From NCBI GenBank assembly GCA_019925095.2, contig CM034406.1, positions 12,124,388 through 12,188,387 of the forward strand: 64,000 bases of DNA. Reading direction: 5' to 3'. This document shows, piece by piece, positions 1 through 13,300 of the stretch; the first letter of the stretch is position 1, and the number at the start of each line of letters is the position of its first letter. The position numbers and the translations under genes were made by a program. Source of the DNA: Dendrolimus kikuchii. Taxonomy: Eukaryota; Arthropoda; Insecta; Lepidoptera; Lasiocampidae. Under the pieces are notes generated by a model. The model was given only the letters and a program-made list of their open reading frames with translations, ran no database searches and was not told the DNA's origin.

Positions 1-210
1 AATCCAAAAAAAGCAAGCTAGCTTATTGCGTAATTGACATCAAAGCTAATTAGAAGAATCATTATGAGATCTTACAGCCTTTTAGGCTATTACATCACTG
101 AAACCATTGATTCTATGTATATATAGATCTGTATATGTTTAGATTAAAATGTAGGTTGTTTTTAGTGACTTCTTAGTCACTATACACTTACGGCCTCAGT
201 CATATCGAGT

Positions 211-633
211 TTGAGTTAGAGTAGGCTCCCGTGGGGCGCGTTACAAACCGCCCCACAACCGGGCTAGACCAAGACGATGCCGGTGGACAAAAGACGTCCC
301 TCGGCAAGGAAGAGGCCTGTGTGCGAGGCCCACGCCTGCCAGGGCCGCGGAATCGGGAATCCCAATTACCCGTAGCCCTGGCATAAGGCGCAGGACGGAA
401 CACCCACGGGTTTTAGTGGGTATCCCTAACTGGGGAGTTGCAATAGCGTGGCACCAGTTCTGACTGGGCGCCACCTGAGTGCCACCCCCGATCTGGCGAA
501 TCCCACACACGGATCGCGAATTATCCCTCCGGGCTTTTGTGCCTGTCGCGGCTTAGTCTTCAAACGGATTTCCCCTGGTCAAAAAAAGGCTCCTTGTAGG
601 CTGAAAAAAGCCTACAAACTTACTCTAACTCAA
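211..633. mobile_element. GC-rich element with 13-bp inverted ends
   Basis: A block far richer in GC than its surroundings. TTGAGTTAGAGTA at 211-223 is repeated as its exact reverse complement at 621-633. GGCT follows the left arm directly; on the right the matching GTAGGCT lies a few bases further in. No convincing protein was recognised. The inverted ends suggest a non-autonomous DNA transposon or a palindromic insertion. It lies beyond gene A exon 10, possibly in the last intron. Confidence 0.45.
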
Positions 634-1142
634 TATGAATAAGGATGTTAGAGTTAGATATACTTGTTATAAGAAAATGATGTTCATGATGATTTTTATA
701 ATGAAATTAATTAGTGATTGGTAATTCAAGATTTTAGATCCATTTGATTTATGCACATACTGCATTAATTTCCTTTGGAAAAGCTCTCAGCGTAGGTTTG
801 CCCGAGTGCTACGTTAGAGAGTTAGTTATTTAAAAAAGATATTGTCCGTTAACTTCTGACATCATCATAAAACCAAATTATTCTGACCTTTGTTAAAAGA
901 TGGCATCAATATAAAGTTCTCCGCAAATATGCTAGTTAGGAGGTATCAGAAGTTCACGGACGATATTAACTTTTTACGCGATCGGCAATACGTTAATAAC
1001 ACCTCTATTGTTGTAAATATCCTATTTTCCGTTAAATGGACAGTTGACATGTCTGCATATTCAAGCAATAAAAAACAATTAACACGATTTTGCTCTTCGC
1101 TTCTATACATGTCAAAACAATAATCAATGATTTTAAGCGTAC
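634..1142. other. AT-rich stretch beyond gene A exon 10; no last exon found
   Basis: Both strands were read for an exon resembling gene B's LRGGVIF...LPMTSTTK segment and none was recognised. The open frame at 890-1123 on the plus strand has no recognisable protein. This is probably intron sequence. Confidence 0.4.
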
Positions 1143-1308
1143 TTTTAACGAGATCTTTAATCTCTTCAGCAGTGACGTTATATCCTGGTTGCTTGACCAC
1201 ACAAGCAACTGGCAATTCTCCACACTCGGGGTCTGATACACCTGTCACAGCTACATCTAGCACACCAGGATGCTGAAGTATTACTAATTCTAATTCCACT
1301 GGCGATAT
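1143..1308 (-). CDS. Gene A exon 10 (C-terminal domain)
   Basis: 166 nt, phase 0 in and phase 1 out. Acceptor TTATTTCAG, donor AAAA|GTACGC. It codes ISPVELE, QHPGVLDVAVTG and ECGELPVACVV of the mobile C-terminal domain. The length is identical to gene B exon 10. The following terminal exon is not seen in 1-1142. Confidence 0.88.
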
Positions 1309-4300
1309 CTGAAATAATATACAGATCATCACTTTATTGGTCACTAAAGTAAACATTTACAAAAGTGGCTTAAAATATTTTGTTGATAAAACAATAGGCA
1401 GCCTTATGGTTTAGAGTACTCTCTTCTAGGGAACCTAACTTTAAGGATAAAATCTTAGCAAATCTACCAATGTAGGTAATTAGGTATATCACTTTGCCTA
1501 AACTGAATATAGAAAAAGGATAAGGCAGGAAATAAAAATGAACAACTTTCGTTTTAAACTTTTCACTAGATGCATCGGTGTGCTGGAAGAAACGTTAATT
1601 AGTTAGTTATTTCAGGATTAGTAGTGTGTCTGAATAAGTTCTGTCTATAATAATATTATAAATTTTAAAAGTGTAGTATTTTGTTTTCTATATTTATTGT
1701 GTTTGTCTGTTTGTGCGGGGTTTACGTAAAAACTATTGGGCCGATTTCGATGTGGTTTTCGTTAACCGATAGCAAATTCTCAGACTTAAAATCTGCGGTA
1801 CTTTTAATCCGGATTGGCTAGGCCGAAAAAAATCTAATTCCGGTGCAATATTTTCACTGGTCCAAATACTCTGTGCAAAACAACTGTAATCATTACTACC
1901 CATCCAACGTGGACGAAGACGCAGGCGAACTCTAGTATTAAATAAAGGCAATGCTTTGGATTTTTTGATATTTTCTATTACCTATATGCTGCTTGTTTTT
2001 CCGCAGCCAAAATACTGTAGACAATTATTGTGACCAGTAAGTTCCTTACAACACATTTCTTACCTACTTTCCTTTTTTATTACACTATGGCTATATTTTC
2101 CTATCTAAGGTTTAGTCTGTGCGCAAACAGAACTAGACAATGGCATTGTAAAACATCGAGGAAAATTCACTGTGTGCCCTGCGGTAAAAAAATGCAGGTA
2201 TAGGTAGCTATTGTTTGATTTCTGCTTCACAGGAGCAAAATGAAGGTATGAATAATGATCACATAATTATCTTAAACTATACATCCCAAATATTATTTGG
2301 CTATTAAAGAACGACCTTTGGTAAACTGCTATTTTTTACACCTCAAATTGAATTCAAAAATACTAGATGACGGAATGAAATTCTATCTGCTGGAGAAATT
2401 ACCGGACGTGCTATTTTATAATCGCACCCCGCGCGAAACTGTACATCTCCATACAATCCCAATTTCCCAATGCTGTGGTTTTTATCGTGTATAAACGCAC
2501 TATCGTTGAAAGCCTTACGACAATATTAATATATCGCTCGATAAAAAGTCGTAGTGCGCGCTTACCTTACATACAATTAAAACAGAAAATCAAATAATAC
2601 CTGATTACTTTTATACTTCAGCAGCAATTTAATTCTTTCTACGAAATAAAAGTACCAGTTTTCATCTCTGTAAAACGTATCTCCGGTTTTGAACCAGCGG
2701 TCTTCTGCAAAAGTTTCCTCTGTTGCTTCTGGATTCTTGTAATACTCCTGCAAAAAAGTTTAGAGCAAAATTCTTCAATTATGGTATATTCGTTGTTAAT
2801 CAGTCGCAGTCAAACTCTAGTTAGTACTATTGTAACCCTTGTAAAATCATAATGTCCGGACGTCTACCTCTGTCCGTCTGTCCTTTCGCAGAAACTGTTG
2901 TATACAAATGAAATGAAATTATAACATTGTAACGTGACAATATTTCGATAAGATTAAACCTTTATGTCATTGAATGCAGTCGTATTCTTTCAGTTCAGTG
3001 ACTTTCAACCAAATTGATTTAAATCAGTTTCGTTCATTCGGTCGTCATTAGTCATCATCACATCAAGAAATATAACATGTTCTTCACATTGAGATATAAC
3101 ATGTTTATATGATCTAAGGTTCTTTAGTTCCTTTTTTATTATTTCATTAAGTTGGGAAATATTAGTCGAAATTTTAGATTAATTTCTCTCTTATAGTTTC
3201 GTAACACTAATTGAAGTAAACAGTGGACTTTGTCATATCCTTAGAACTCTTTATTTTGCGAGGAAATGACACAAATTTTGATTTAAAATAAATTAAAGTG
3301 GAGAAGGTATTAAAATAATTCCTGACCGATTTGTTTGAATTAGGCCCTGTTCCTATATCTTACAGACCGTTAATTTGCCTTATTATCGGTTAAAATTAGA
3401 CGTACTGTGCAGGCTGTAAGTTTGTGGAGTTCATTACCAATGAGTATCAGAAGTGCAAAGTCCCTTACATCTTTTAATAAACTCAAAGATCTATCTAAAT
3501 TTGTAAATAGTAATTTATGTATGTGTATGTAATTTTATGTACATATATTTGTATTTAAATATGTATGTGTATTTTTATTTACTATTAAGTATATATGATT
3601 GTATATATTTTAAACTATGCGCACTGAATACCGACTCACTATTAGAAATATGAAATTATCTCCAGAAGGTTGCCTGAAAAAAATGACTGTTAGGGATAAG
3701 ACCGCCGATTGTATTAGTTTAATGATTGTTAACTCATGTGTTTTATTTTCTTGTGTGCAATAAAAAAAATTCTTTTCTTTTCTATTCTATTCTATTCTAC
3801 AAGGTTCATACATCTAATGTCCAAATTCAGCCGATGCTGACGGTAGGGAGAGGGAATGAACAGTAAGATATAGGAACCGGCCATTAGTTGCATTTCCTTA
3901 ACTTTCACAGTTAATATAAGTAATTCAAAGAAGAAAACTTATCTAACTTATCCTAATTGATTAATATTAATTATGTTGAATTTCATCTATAATTATAAAT
4001 AGAATACTGAGCCCAGTTCATTATCACCCATCGGTAAGGTGGTCCAGAAAACTGGCTACGTTACCTTGCTGGATCACCTGATTCGTTCTTTGAGGTAGAC
4101 TAACCCTCTGATCACCTAAAGAGTCGACTAAGTCTTTTGAGAGCTCTTTGTAGAACCTCATGGCTTCAGGACCTCACACTCCAAGCGTCTCAACAGCAAA
4201 CGGCACGATCAATTAACTCTCATTGAGGATTGAATATTTAAGCCATTTTAGTAACTTACTTTGAAAATTCCAGGTCCTTTCACCCATAGTTCCCCTGGAA

Positions 4301-7300
4301 CATTTGGCTCGGTGATATCTTTTTGTGTTTCAAGGTTTACTAACTAAAATAAAAAAAGCGTTCGTCAATTCATTTACGCTGACGATAAATCTATAATATT
4401 ATAAAATTCTAAACATGCTCTGTCTGTACATTGAAGCTATTAAAAAAAAGAACTGGAATACACTATATAAACGATGGAGAACACCATGCATTTTTTTGGA
4501 TTTCTTGTCTGTTTGTTCGGGAATCACATAAAAACTGCTGGGGCAATTTCGATGCGGTTTTCGTTAATCGACAACAAATTTCTAGACTTAAAATCTGCGC
4601 AACTTTTTATCCCGGGAATCGCGCGGGAATTTTCTCAGGAACGGTTTGAAGTTTTTCGGATGCATAAAAAATAGCTTATTCCGATACAGCTTCCACTAAA
4701 ACGATAGCTTACATACTTTTTTAAATTCTGCTATACTTTGTGTCCCGGGAATCCCGCGACAATTTCAAGTCAAGCGTGGACGAAATCCCGGGCATTTCCT
4801 AGTAAATATACAAAATCGCTATTTCATAGCCATACATCATAATTATGTACACGTAAAAGGTATAAAAAAGACAAAATTGTACAAAGAAAGAAATTTCTAA
4901 AACCATTTCTCTATAGGGTAAAAAGTGAATAAGAAGTTTTTACATATATATGAATTCTTATTATGTGATTATTGAGACGGTGACAATATTTTTTTGTTTG
5001 TTACAACTCCATTCATTGTTTGAAAAGTAATTTAAATACAACTTCTGTATATATTTAAAAAAAGAGCCTGAGATAATATATGAATAGTTATGATGATAAC
5101 ATTTTTTTTTTAGCTAGATGTTGTTGGAGAGTTTCTTGCCGCTTCTTCTGCTTTGAACAGCAATAACGTATTGCGAAGCGGTGTACATAGAATAGGATGT
5201 AGATTTAAATTTTGACTTACATGTATGACCTTCAAAAGGTGTTCTCTAGTGGAACTTATTTTTAATAAAAACTTTTGAATTTGAATTTATAGACCAAATT
5301 TTTTTTTTTTTGGTCAGTTTAAGATATACGGGTTTGTCCCTTACATTTGAAATGTATACCAACGATATACCTACCGATACTTATATTTAGAAAAAATCAC
5401 CAAATGAACATAGTAAAAACAATAATACTATAATAGTCTATTTATTATACTGTTACTTGTTGTGCGCGTTGCCAAAAGGCTAGCAAGCTTTACCGCGTTG
5501 AATAGCTAAACTAATTTTTCGGACAAAAAAAGGCCAGCATTGTAGTCACGTGAGACGGCTTTGGCGACATATTTATGTATATGTATGTATATAAAAACTA
5601 CTGTGTGTACTAGACAATTGTATTATTATTTATTACCATATATACAATTTTCTTGTTGTTAATATTTAATATATGTATATAATCTTCTTCTTATTTTTAG
5701 TAATAAATACATATGTGTGTCTAATAGTAATAAGTAACAGACGATATTTCTTATAAGGGTCTCAATGTAATATCTATAGACTAAGAAAGAGGTGGACACT
5801 GAAAATCAGTGCTGTGTTGAATTAACTTTCGGCGCAGCAATATACTAAAGTGTCAGCCTCATTTGTCTTATTGCGTCATACAACTATAAAATTTTATGAT
5901 TCTCTATTAAACTTATATATTTTATGTGTGTCGCCTTTGACAAATATACGTTTCTTTCTTTCTTTCTGCATCTTGAGAAAGTTTGAGGGCATCGGGACTC
6001 CATGAATTGATGGCTAGTTCCTATTCCTTACACTTCATTCATTTGTCTTATCATCGGACGAATTTATACATTACTTAGAAGAAGCTTAAATCAAATTTTA
6101 ACCGATGGTAAGGCAAATGAACGGTTGGTAAGTTATAGAGCCGGCCATAAGTGGGATTAAGAAAAGTAAAGATTACTTGCCCTGTATTGAAAACAGCCGA
6201 GAGGTTGTCCACAAGAACCGGGTGGTAGATTCGCTCCATGGAACCCAATCGAAGTCAACTCACTCATTCCATAAGCATTCAGGACTTCTGTGTTTGGTGT
6301 AAAACTCTGTGGAAGTTTTTTGTAGTCATATAAATCAATAGACAAACATACATTGTATATTCTCAAGCTAAGCAAGTTACGCTTCTGTTATGGATTATAT
6401 ACAACTAACAAATTTTTTGCTGATCCCAGACAGCCAGACCGCGGTAAATTATGAAAAGTTCGTTTACAAAATTTACACTGTCAGGAATCGAACTCGGGAC
6501 CTCTGTATAACCTTAAACCACTGAACCACAGAGAGTTTGTCAACACAGAAAGATATCCGTACGTAAATAGGCCAAATTCGTATTAGTTCAAACACAAAGA
6601 AGAGTTTTGCAGAGGTGGCCAGCAGCGTTTATTGTTTTTCCACCTTTACCTAAATGTATACAGGAATTAAATTTTATTACAATACTTAAAATATTATGGG
6701 GATGGTAGAGTTAGTGCCGGTAGACCGTAACGTACTTTACTTAACTTACGTACTTACCAAATCGCAGATGTCTTATAGAATGACCAGTTAAAAAAAACCA
6801 ATAAGAAATTTGTATGTATGAAGAGATTAATAATAAAGCTAATAAGTTATAACATATAATCGAATACAATGCAAGAAAACTTAACTTATTTGTATTGTAT
6901 TCTACTCATAGTCCCTCAAGACTATAAGTAGAATACTGAGCCCAGATAGTAATAAATAATAATAATAAATCGGCAGACAAACAAACACACGTTACGCTTG
7001 TGTTATGGGTGATATACAATGGACCACTCTGGGACCGATCCCAGACAGCCAGACCATAGTAAATAACGGAAAAAATTCGTTTCCGAAATTTACCACGCCA
7101 GGAATCGAACCCGGAGCTTCTGCGTTGCAGTGAGGTAGGCCGGCAAAGAGTTAGCCCGCTCAACCACAGAGGCCGTCGAACGAAAGAAGATGCGTCGAAC
7201 GAATAACAATGAAAGTAGATGAAGCATAAGAGGTATTTCAAAATCGTAGCAAGTGGATATCCATCGCCTCTGCGTACCCCTATGGGAAACCGCGTGATTA

Positions 7301-10300
7301 AAGTAAGGCGTGATTATATGTTTGTAAAATAGATTTAAGAGGGAGTAAGCAACAGCAAAATTATTTGTTTATCTCTACAATAAAATATATTAAAAGTACA
7401 TTGCACTTAACTTTGACAATGATAAAATAATAAATTATTGTCAATGACCTTATTCCACTTCATTGTAAACAATAACAGACCAAAAGTAGTTTAAATAGTC
7501 ATATAAATTTCAATTTTTAATATTTTATTATTAAAAAAAAAAATTAAAATTAATTTATCTAAAGTAAATTTATTAGTGTTTTTCCCGTTTTATGTTTGTT
7601 TGAGCTAGACACATTGACCAGACGTAATTAATGAATTAATGACAACTATTTATTATTCATCATAACTTAAACCTAGACAATTTAATATGAATACATTTCC
7701 AATAGAACAATGGGTGGCCTTATCGCTTATAGTGATCTCTTTCAGGCAACTCGGTGTCCAAGGAGACTTTAAAAGAAAAATTAAATAATATTTGGTAGTT
7801 TAATTAAATCAAAACTAATTTAATCGTAATTAAATACAATTAAAGAAGAAGAAAAAAATAATAAACTACTATAGATATACTCGTACATGATTAAATAGAT
7901 TATAATAATAAAAATTACATATAACTACATACAAACACAATTTTATTTAATGGACAAATAATGGTCAGTGTTCCAGTGTTTAAATATAGAAATGGATGTC
8001 TAGGGGAGGCAGTTCCACAGGCGAACAGCATTTACGGCAAAATAATTTCCTACAAAGGACGAAGTGTGCTTAGGTATCGTTAGCAGAAAATATTCATTTG
8101 AGCGCAAATTACAGAAATGGAATTGATAGAGGAAAGTAAAAAGTTCCTTTAGATAGTGTAGTACAGGGAATAAAAAGGATATTTTGCAAAGTGCGAGTAA
8201 ATGAAGTATCCGGCGAAGACAACGATTTAGCTTTATTACGAAATTCGGAGATATGGTCAAATTTACGAGCGGTCATAAAATATGGTCCACGTCATTGTTT
8301 TTATAGTATCAATATTATATACTAGATTCTGCCTGTGACTTCGTCCGCGTGGATTAGTTAAAAAAACCCTCCCAATTTTAAAACATTCTTCATTGGTGCT
8401 TCGCTCCGATTGGTCTTAGCGTGATGATATATAGCCTAATTGTTTTTTAATATATGCATTGTTTTATTATGATGATATCGGCAATATCAATACTTCTTAG
8501 GTGCATAATTGTGTATAATAAGCTTTTTAAATAATTAAAGTTTTTTTAACTATCCCACGGGAACTTCTTAAATTTTCGGGATCAAAAGTACCCTATATAT
8601 TGACCAGGGATATAAGCTATCACCATATAAAATTTCATTTAAATCGGTCCAATCGTTTCGGAGATTAGCCCGTACAAACAGACCAACAGAGAAACAAAAA
8701 AATTTAAAAAATCTAACTTACTTAACTTCACTTCTTACATCCCCCTGACTCGGTTTTTAGCATTTTTTTTCAGTGTACAGAAACTCGTCCTCTACAGTTT
8801 TATTATATGTATAGATACTAATTATAAAAAAATATTTGTGTTCATAACTAGGGCATTATGAAATTTTTTTATACTATAAATAGTATTAAATTGAAACTTG
8901 CAATTATATAACAACAAGCGGCCCCGGCAGACCTTGTCCTGCTCTGAAAAAATAAAAATCTAGGACCCGATCCCAGCACCACCTACCGGTTCCAATTGTG
9001 GATTTAAACCATCCGGGGACCCACTCAAATACAAAATCACCAAAATCTCTCCAGGTGATTAGGAGGATTCTAGAACCCGATCCCAGCGCCACCTACCTGT
9101 TCCAACGGGATAAAAAGTATTCTATGTCCGTCTCCTGGTTTTAAGCTACCTCCCCACCGATTTTCAGCCAAATCTGTACTGCCGTTCTTGAGTTATAAAT
9201 AGTGTAACTAACACGACTTTTATATATATAGATAATGCTCTATAGGTATGGATATAGGTCTGATTTTATAATAAAATAATAAATATATTTGAGTTTTCTT
9301 TTAAAAATAGCAAGTGATGTAGAGATTGAGCACCGTGGCATTACCAAAAATGTAATAAATCTCCAATGGGGATTGTTCACTTTTTTTCAATTTAGCTTTT
9401 TGAAAAACCATTTCGAGGAATAGTGTTCCTAATCATTTCTGTCTAGTTAAAATTCCAAAAAACGTACAATCCCCTTGTATTTTGAAAGAAATGCGTTTGA
9501 CCTTTATTTGACCTTACTAAATCCTATGACGTCATTTACGTCTGGTGAAATGCATATGAATACCGTAGCCATTCAGTTTCAAAATACAAAAGGACCGACA
9601 TTTTCCTTTTTATGTCATTGTTATGTCATACAACATCAACATAAACAAACATTTTATTCGACGTACTCCAGAATTAAATTATGTATATATTATCTCTTCA
9701 GACCAATATTTCTTAAATATCTGTAAAGAGAATACTTACATATGGTCTCTAACTAAAAGTCAAAGAAAAGTGCATTATATAAACGAGCGTCTTCGTAAAT
9801 GGTGATTGGAGCGATATCGAAATCTTTTCAATAGATACGATCCAAAAAATAACCTGTTTACTGATGAGAAGATCATCACGGTGGAAGAAAATTTAACTGG
9901 CAAAACAATACACCTTGCGCCAGAAGTTAGAAGGACGTCCAAAATCACATATTGGAAACAATGATTTAAGCATTAAGTGATACTTTATTCGCTGGATAGC
10001 AGTGGATTTTCCAACAAGGCTCTGTACCCTCCCATGAAGCTAATTCAATCCAACATTAGTTGCAAGCCAATTTGTCAGACTTTGTTCAGAGGATAGGTTG
10101 GCCTTCGTCGAGTTCTGACTTGAATTCTTTGGATTTGATTTGATTCTTTATGAACTGCATTGGAGCTAATGGCATACAAAAAGTTCACCAGAACCTGAAT
10201 TTATCTCAAGCGAGCCCAAATCATTAAATGGAAACTGATTGAAAAGATTAGTACCACCATAGAAGAATGGCCTATATCTTTAAAGTTTAATTAATTGAAA

Positions 10301-13300
10301 ACAAGGATGGCTATTTTAAATAACTTATTTTTATATATACATAAATCTAGATGTTATTAGTTATAATTCATGTAAACAATATATTTAACTTAATATTTAA
10401 CATTCCTCCAAAAATATTTTAGCTTTACTTTGACTGATGTCTTAAGAGTTCACATTACGAGTTATAAGAATAAGATGGTTTCTATACTGAAAGCAAACTA
10501 TTGTGAGTTATAAATTTGTATGTGCCATATATTTATATAAATTGATTAATAAAATATATCTTTGGACTTATTATTTTGCAAGATGAAATAATAAATAACT
10601 TTTAGCAGTTAACCTTGTTTATTTACTTAAACACTTATTAATAATAATTTAGGACATATTATATAATCTTTTCAGAAATGTTCAGTTTTATCTTTTTCTT
10701 TTTTCTGCAGGCTAGCATTTGGTTTTTTCTATACATAAAGTTTTCATGTAAACTGCAGTGGATAAGTCATAAAATTCTATGATCAAGCATAACCCTTGCT
10801 TATGCAGAAAAGTTGTTGCTAATTTTTTCTGAACCTGAAAAAAAAAAAGATATAAAGTGTCTATTTAATTACTCGCATAGTCCTTATTTAACTCATAATT
10901 TTTCATATTAGTAACTATGTTACACATCAAAATCATATTATTAAGAGATTTACAATCATTAAGGTATTTGTCACAAATCTTCATTTTCCATGAAATCCTT
11001 CAAGCCATAGATGTGCTTAATTAATCACTTTTAAGCCGGCAAGTGAATATATTTAAAACTACTGGAGAGTTTCATATTTTCCGGTAATTTGTTGTATAAG
11101 ATCAGATCCATAACATACATTAGCAATCAAACACACTATCTAACCGCCAGGGCAGTGGTGCAATGTCTGTTCCTTTATTTGTATGTATTTGTATGAGATA
11201 CTTTACTTGTATTATAGATTATTAAGAAAGTAATATAGGTTGCTGATTTATTGATTGTACCAAATTATCAAATAAGTAATTAATATTATTTTAATCAGTT
11301 TCTAATGAATGAGTGAGACATGTAGCTATTTTTCTATAAATAGGTGAACATTTTAGATGAATTTTGACTTCAACACAAAGTATACTTACATCAATCATAT
11401 ATTAACTAATAATTAACATTACTGATTTCTTATATGGATGAAATTTACAGACAGGAATAGTAATATACTACACAGGTTCTAAAAGGAAAGAAGGAAGATC
11501 TATGGACGAACTTGTTGAATTTAGAAACCGTCACAAAACTACTTACATCAGGATTTTAGCTCCTCTTATTTCTCCAATATGTACTACGAGTATAGCTATG
11601 TACTCTAATAACATTACATGTTAGGTAGGTTTAGCGTATCAGCCTTTACAAAATTAACACTCCTATTTGAAGATCCGGCCATGTTTAGAAAGAGAAAATA
11701 TTTAACACATTTTCATTAATAAAACAGATCACTTTTTTGTCGGATGACTTTAGAAGATTTTTCTAAGGACGAAATTAATTGTAATGAATAATATTAGAAT
11801 TTAGAAATGCTGCATTAACCGCCGATCTAAAGCCTAAATACCCAATGTTGCCAGGTTGATAATAGTGAAATTACTAAAATTTGTAATTCTTGTAGGTACA
11901 CACGTGTGTGTAGGAAAGTAACTCCCAACATATTGACTTAAAAAAGACCTTATCGAACATCGCCATGATTTTTAAATTGAAAACTTCGGTAGATACTTCT
12001 AGGATGGGGAAAATGCACTGAATTCGCACGACCGTCACGCTCAGATACCAAGTTTTTATCTCTGAAGTGCAGTCCTAACGACTGATCTTTTTTTTAAAGG
12101 TCTGACTAATAATACCCCCCCCCCCCCTCCCCCTCAATTGAAACTGACAATACAACCTTTTTATTTTAACTGGATTGACAACATCATTGGATAATGAGAC
12201 TATGTCTAGGTATCAGACATTATAAAATGATAACCCAAATGTGATACCAAATCAAAGTATTTTAGTGGTCGAATGAGCTTTATCTGTTGCAATCGCCGGA
12301 AGAATACTTTATTACAAATTAAGAAAAGTAAATTAAGGAAGCAGCTGGCTATGGGCCGGAAGGTTTTCTGCGGTTTTGTGGATCTAGAGAAAGCATTTGA
12401 CAGGGTTGTGCGGAAGGACCTCTGGGACATATTGCCCAGATATGGGATTAATGGCCAACTGATGCGTGCTGTGCAGTCCACTTACTAGGACTGTATGGCA
12501 TGCGTGCGGCTGGATGGCAGCCTGTCGCCCTGGTTTGACGTCAATATTGGCGTCCAACAGGGCTGCGTGCTGTCGGCTTTGCTGTTCATCCTATACCTGG
12601 ACGATTGTCTCCAGAGAATAAGATTGATGGATGTTGGGGTGCGGATGAGTGACCTAGTTGTAAGCACCTTGCTTTATGCGGATGATGCCGTGCTTTTAGC
12701 CGAATCGCCATCAGAACTGCAAACACTAGTCACAATGATGAAAGATGACTGTCAGGCGAGAGGCTTACATTTGAATGCGAAGAAAACAAAGGTTATGGTG
12801 TTTGAAAGAGAAGAAACCAGAACGAATGCAAGGATAATGGTCGATGATGTTATGCTGGAGCAAGTGAATGAGTTTGTATATCTTGGATGTGCTTTTAGCA
12901 GGGATGGCAGGTACACCGCTGATATAGAAAGAAGAGTGAATTTGGGGAATAGTGTGAATGGAGCGTTAGGTAAACTTCTAGGCGCTAAGAACCTCAGCCA
13001 AAAGGCCCAGCTCGCCGTACACAACGCGGTGCTGGTACCTACGCTCACGTATGGAAGCGAGAGTTGGGTATGGAAGAAAGAGCATGAAAGTAGAATAAAC
13101 GCGGTCGAGATGCGAGCACTGCGCAAAATCTGCGGAGTGACGCTTGCGGACCGCGTTCGTAATACCGAAGTAAGAAAGACAGTTGGTCTGAAAGAGAGTG
13201 TCGGGGTGAAGGTAAGGAAAGGAATGCTCCGGTGGTTCGGGCATGTGGAAAGAATGCATGATGAAAGAATGACTAAACAGATATACAATGCAAAAGTGGA

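Noticed and set aside
890..1123. 77-codon plus-strand open frame opposite gene A exon 10's downstream region
   Set aside because: No recognisable motif, AT-rich composition, and placed in the last intron region of gene A; most likely chance.
7040..7200. Functional tRNA gene on the minus strand
   Set aside because: A and B boxes are present but no cloverleaf or acceptor stem fits, and the unit recurs as a dispersed SINE.
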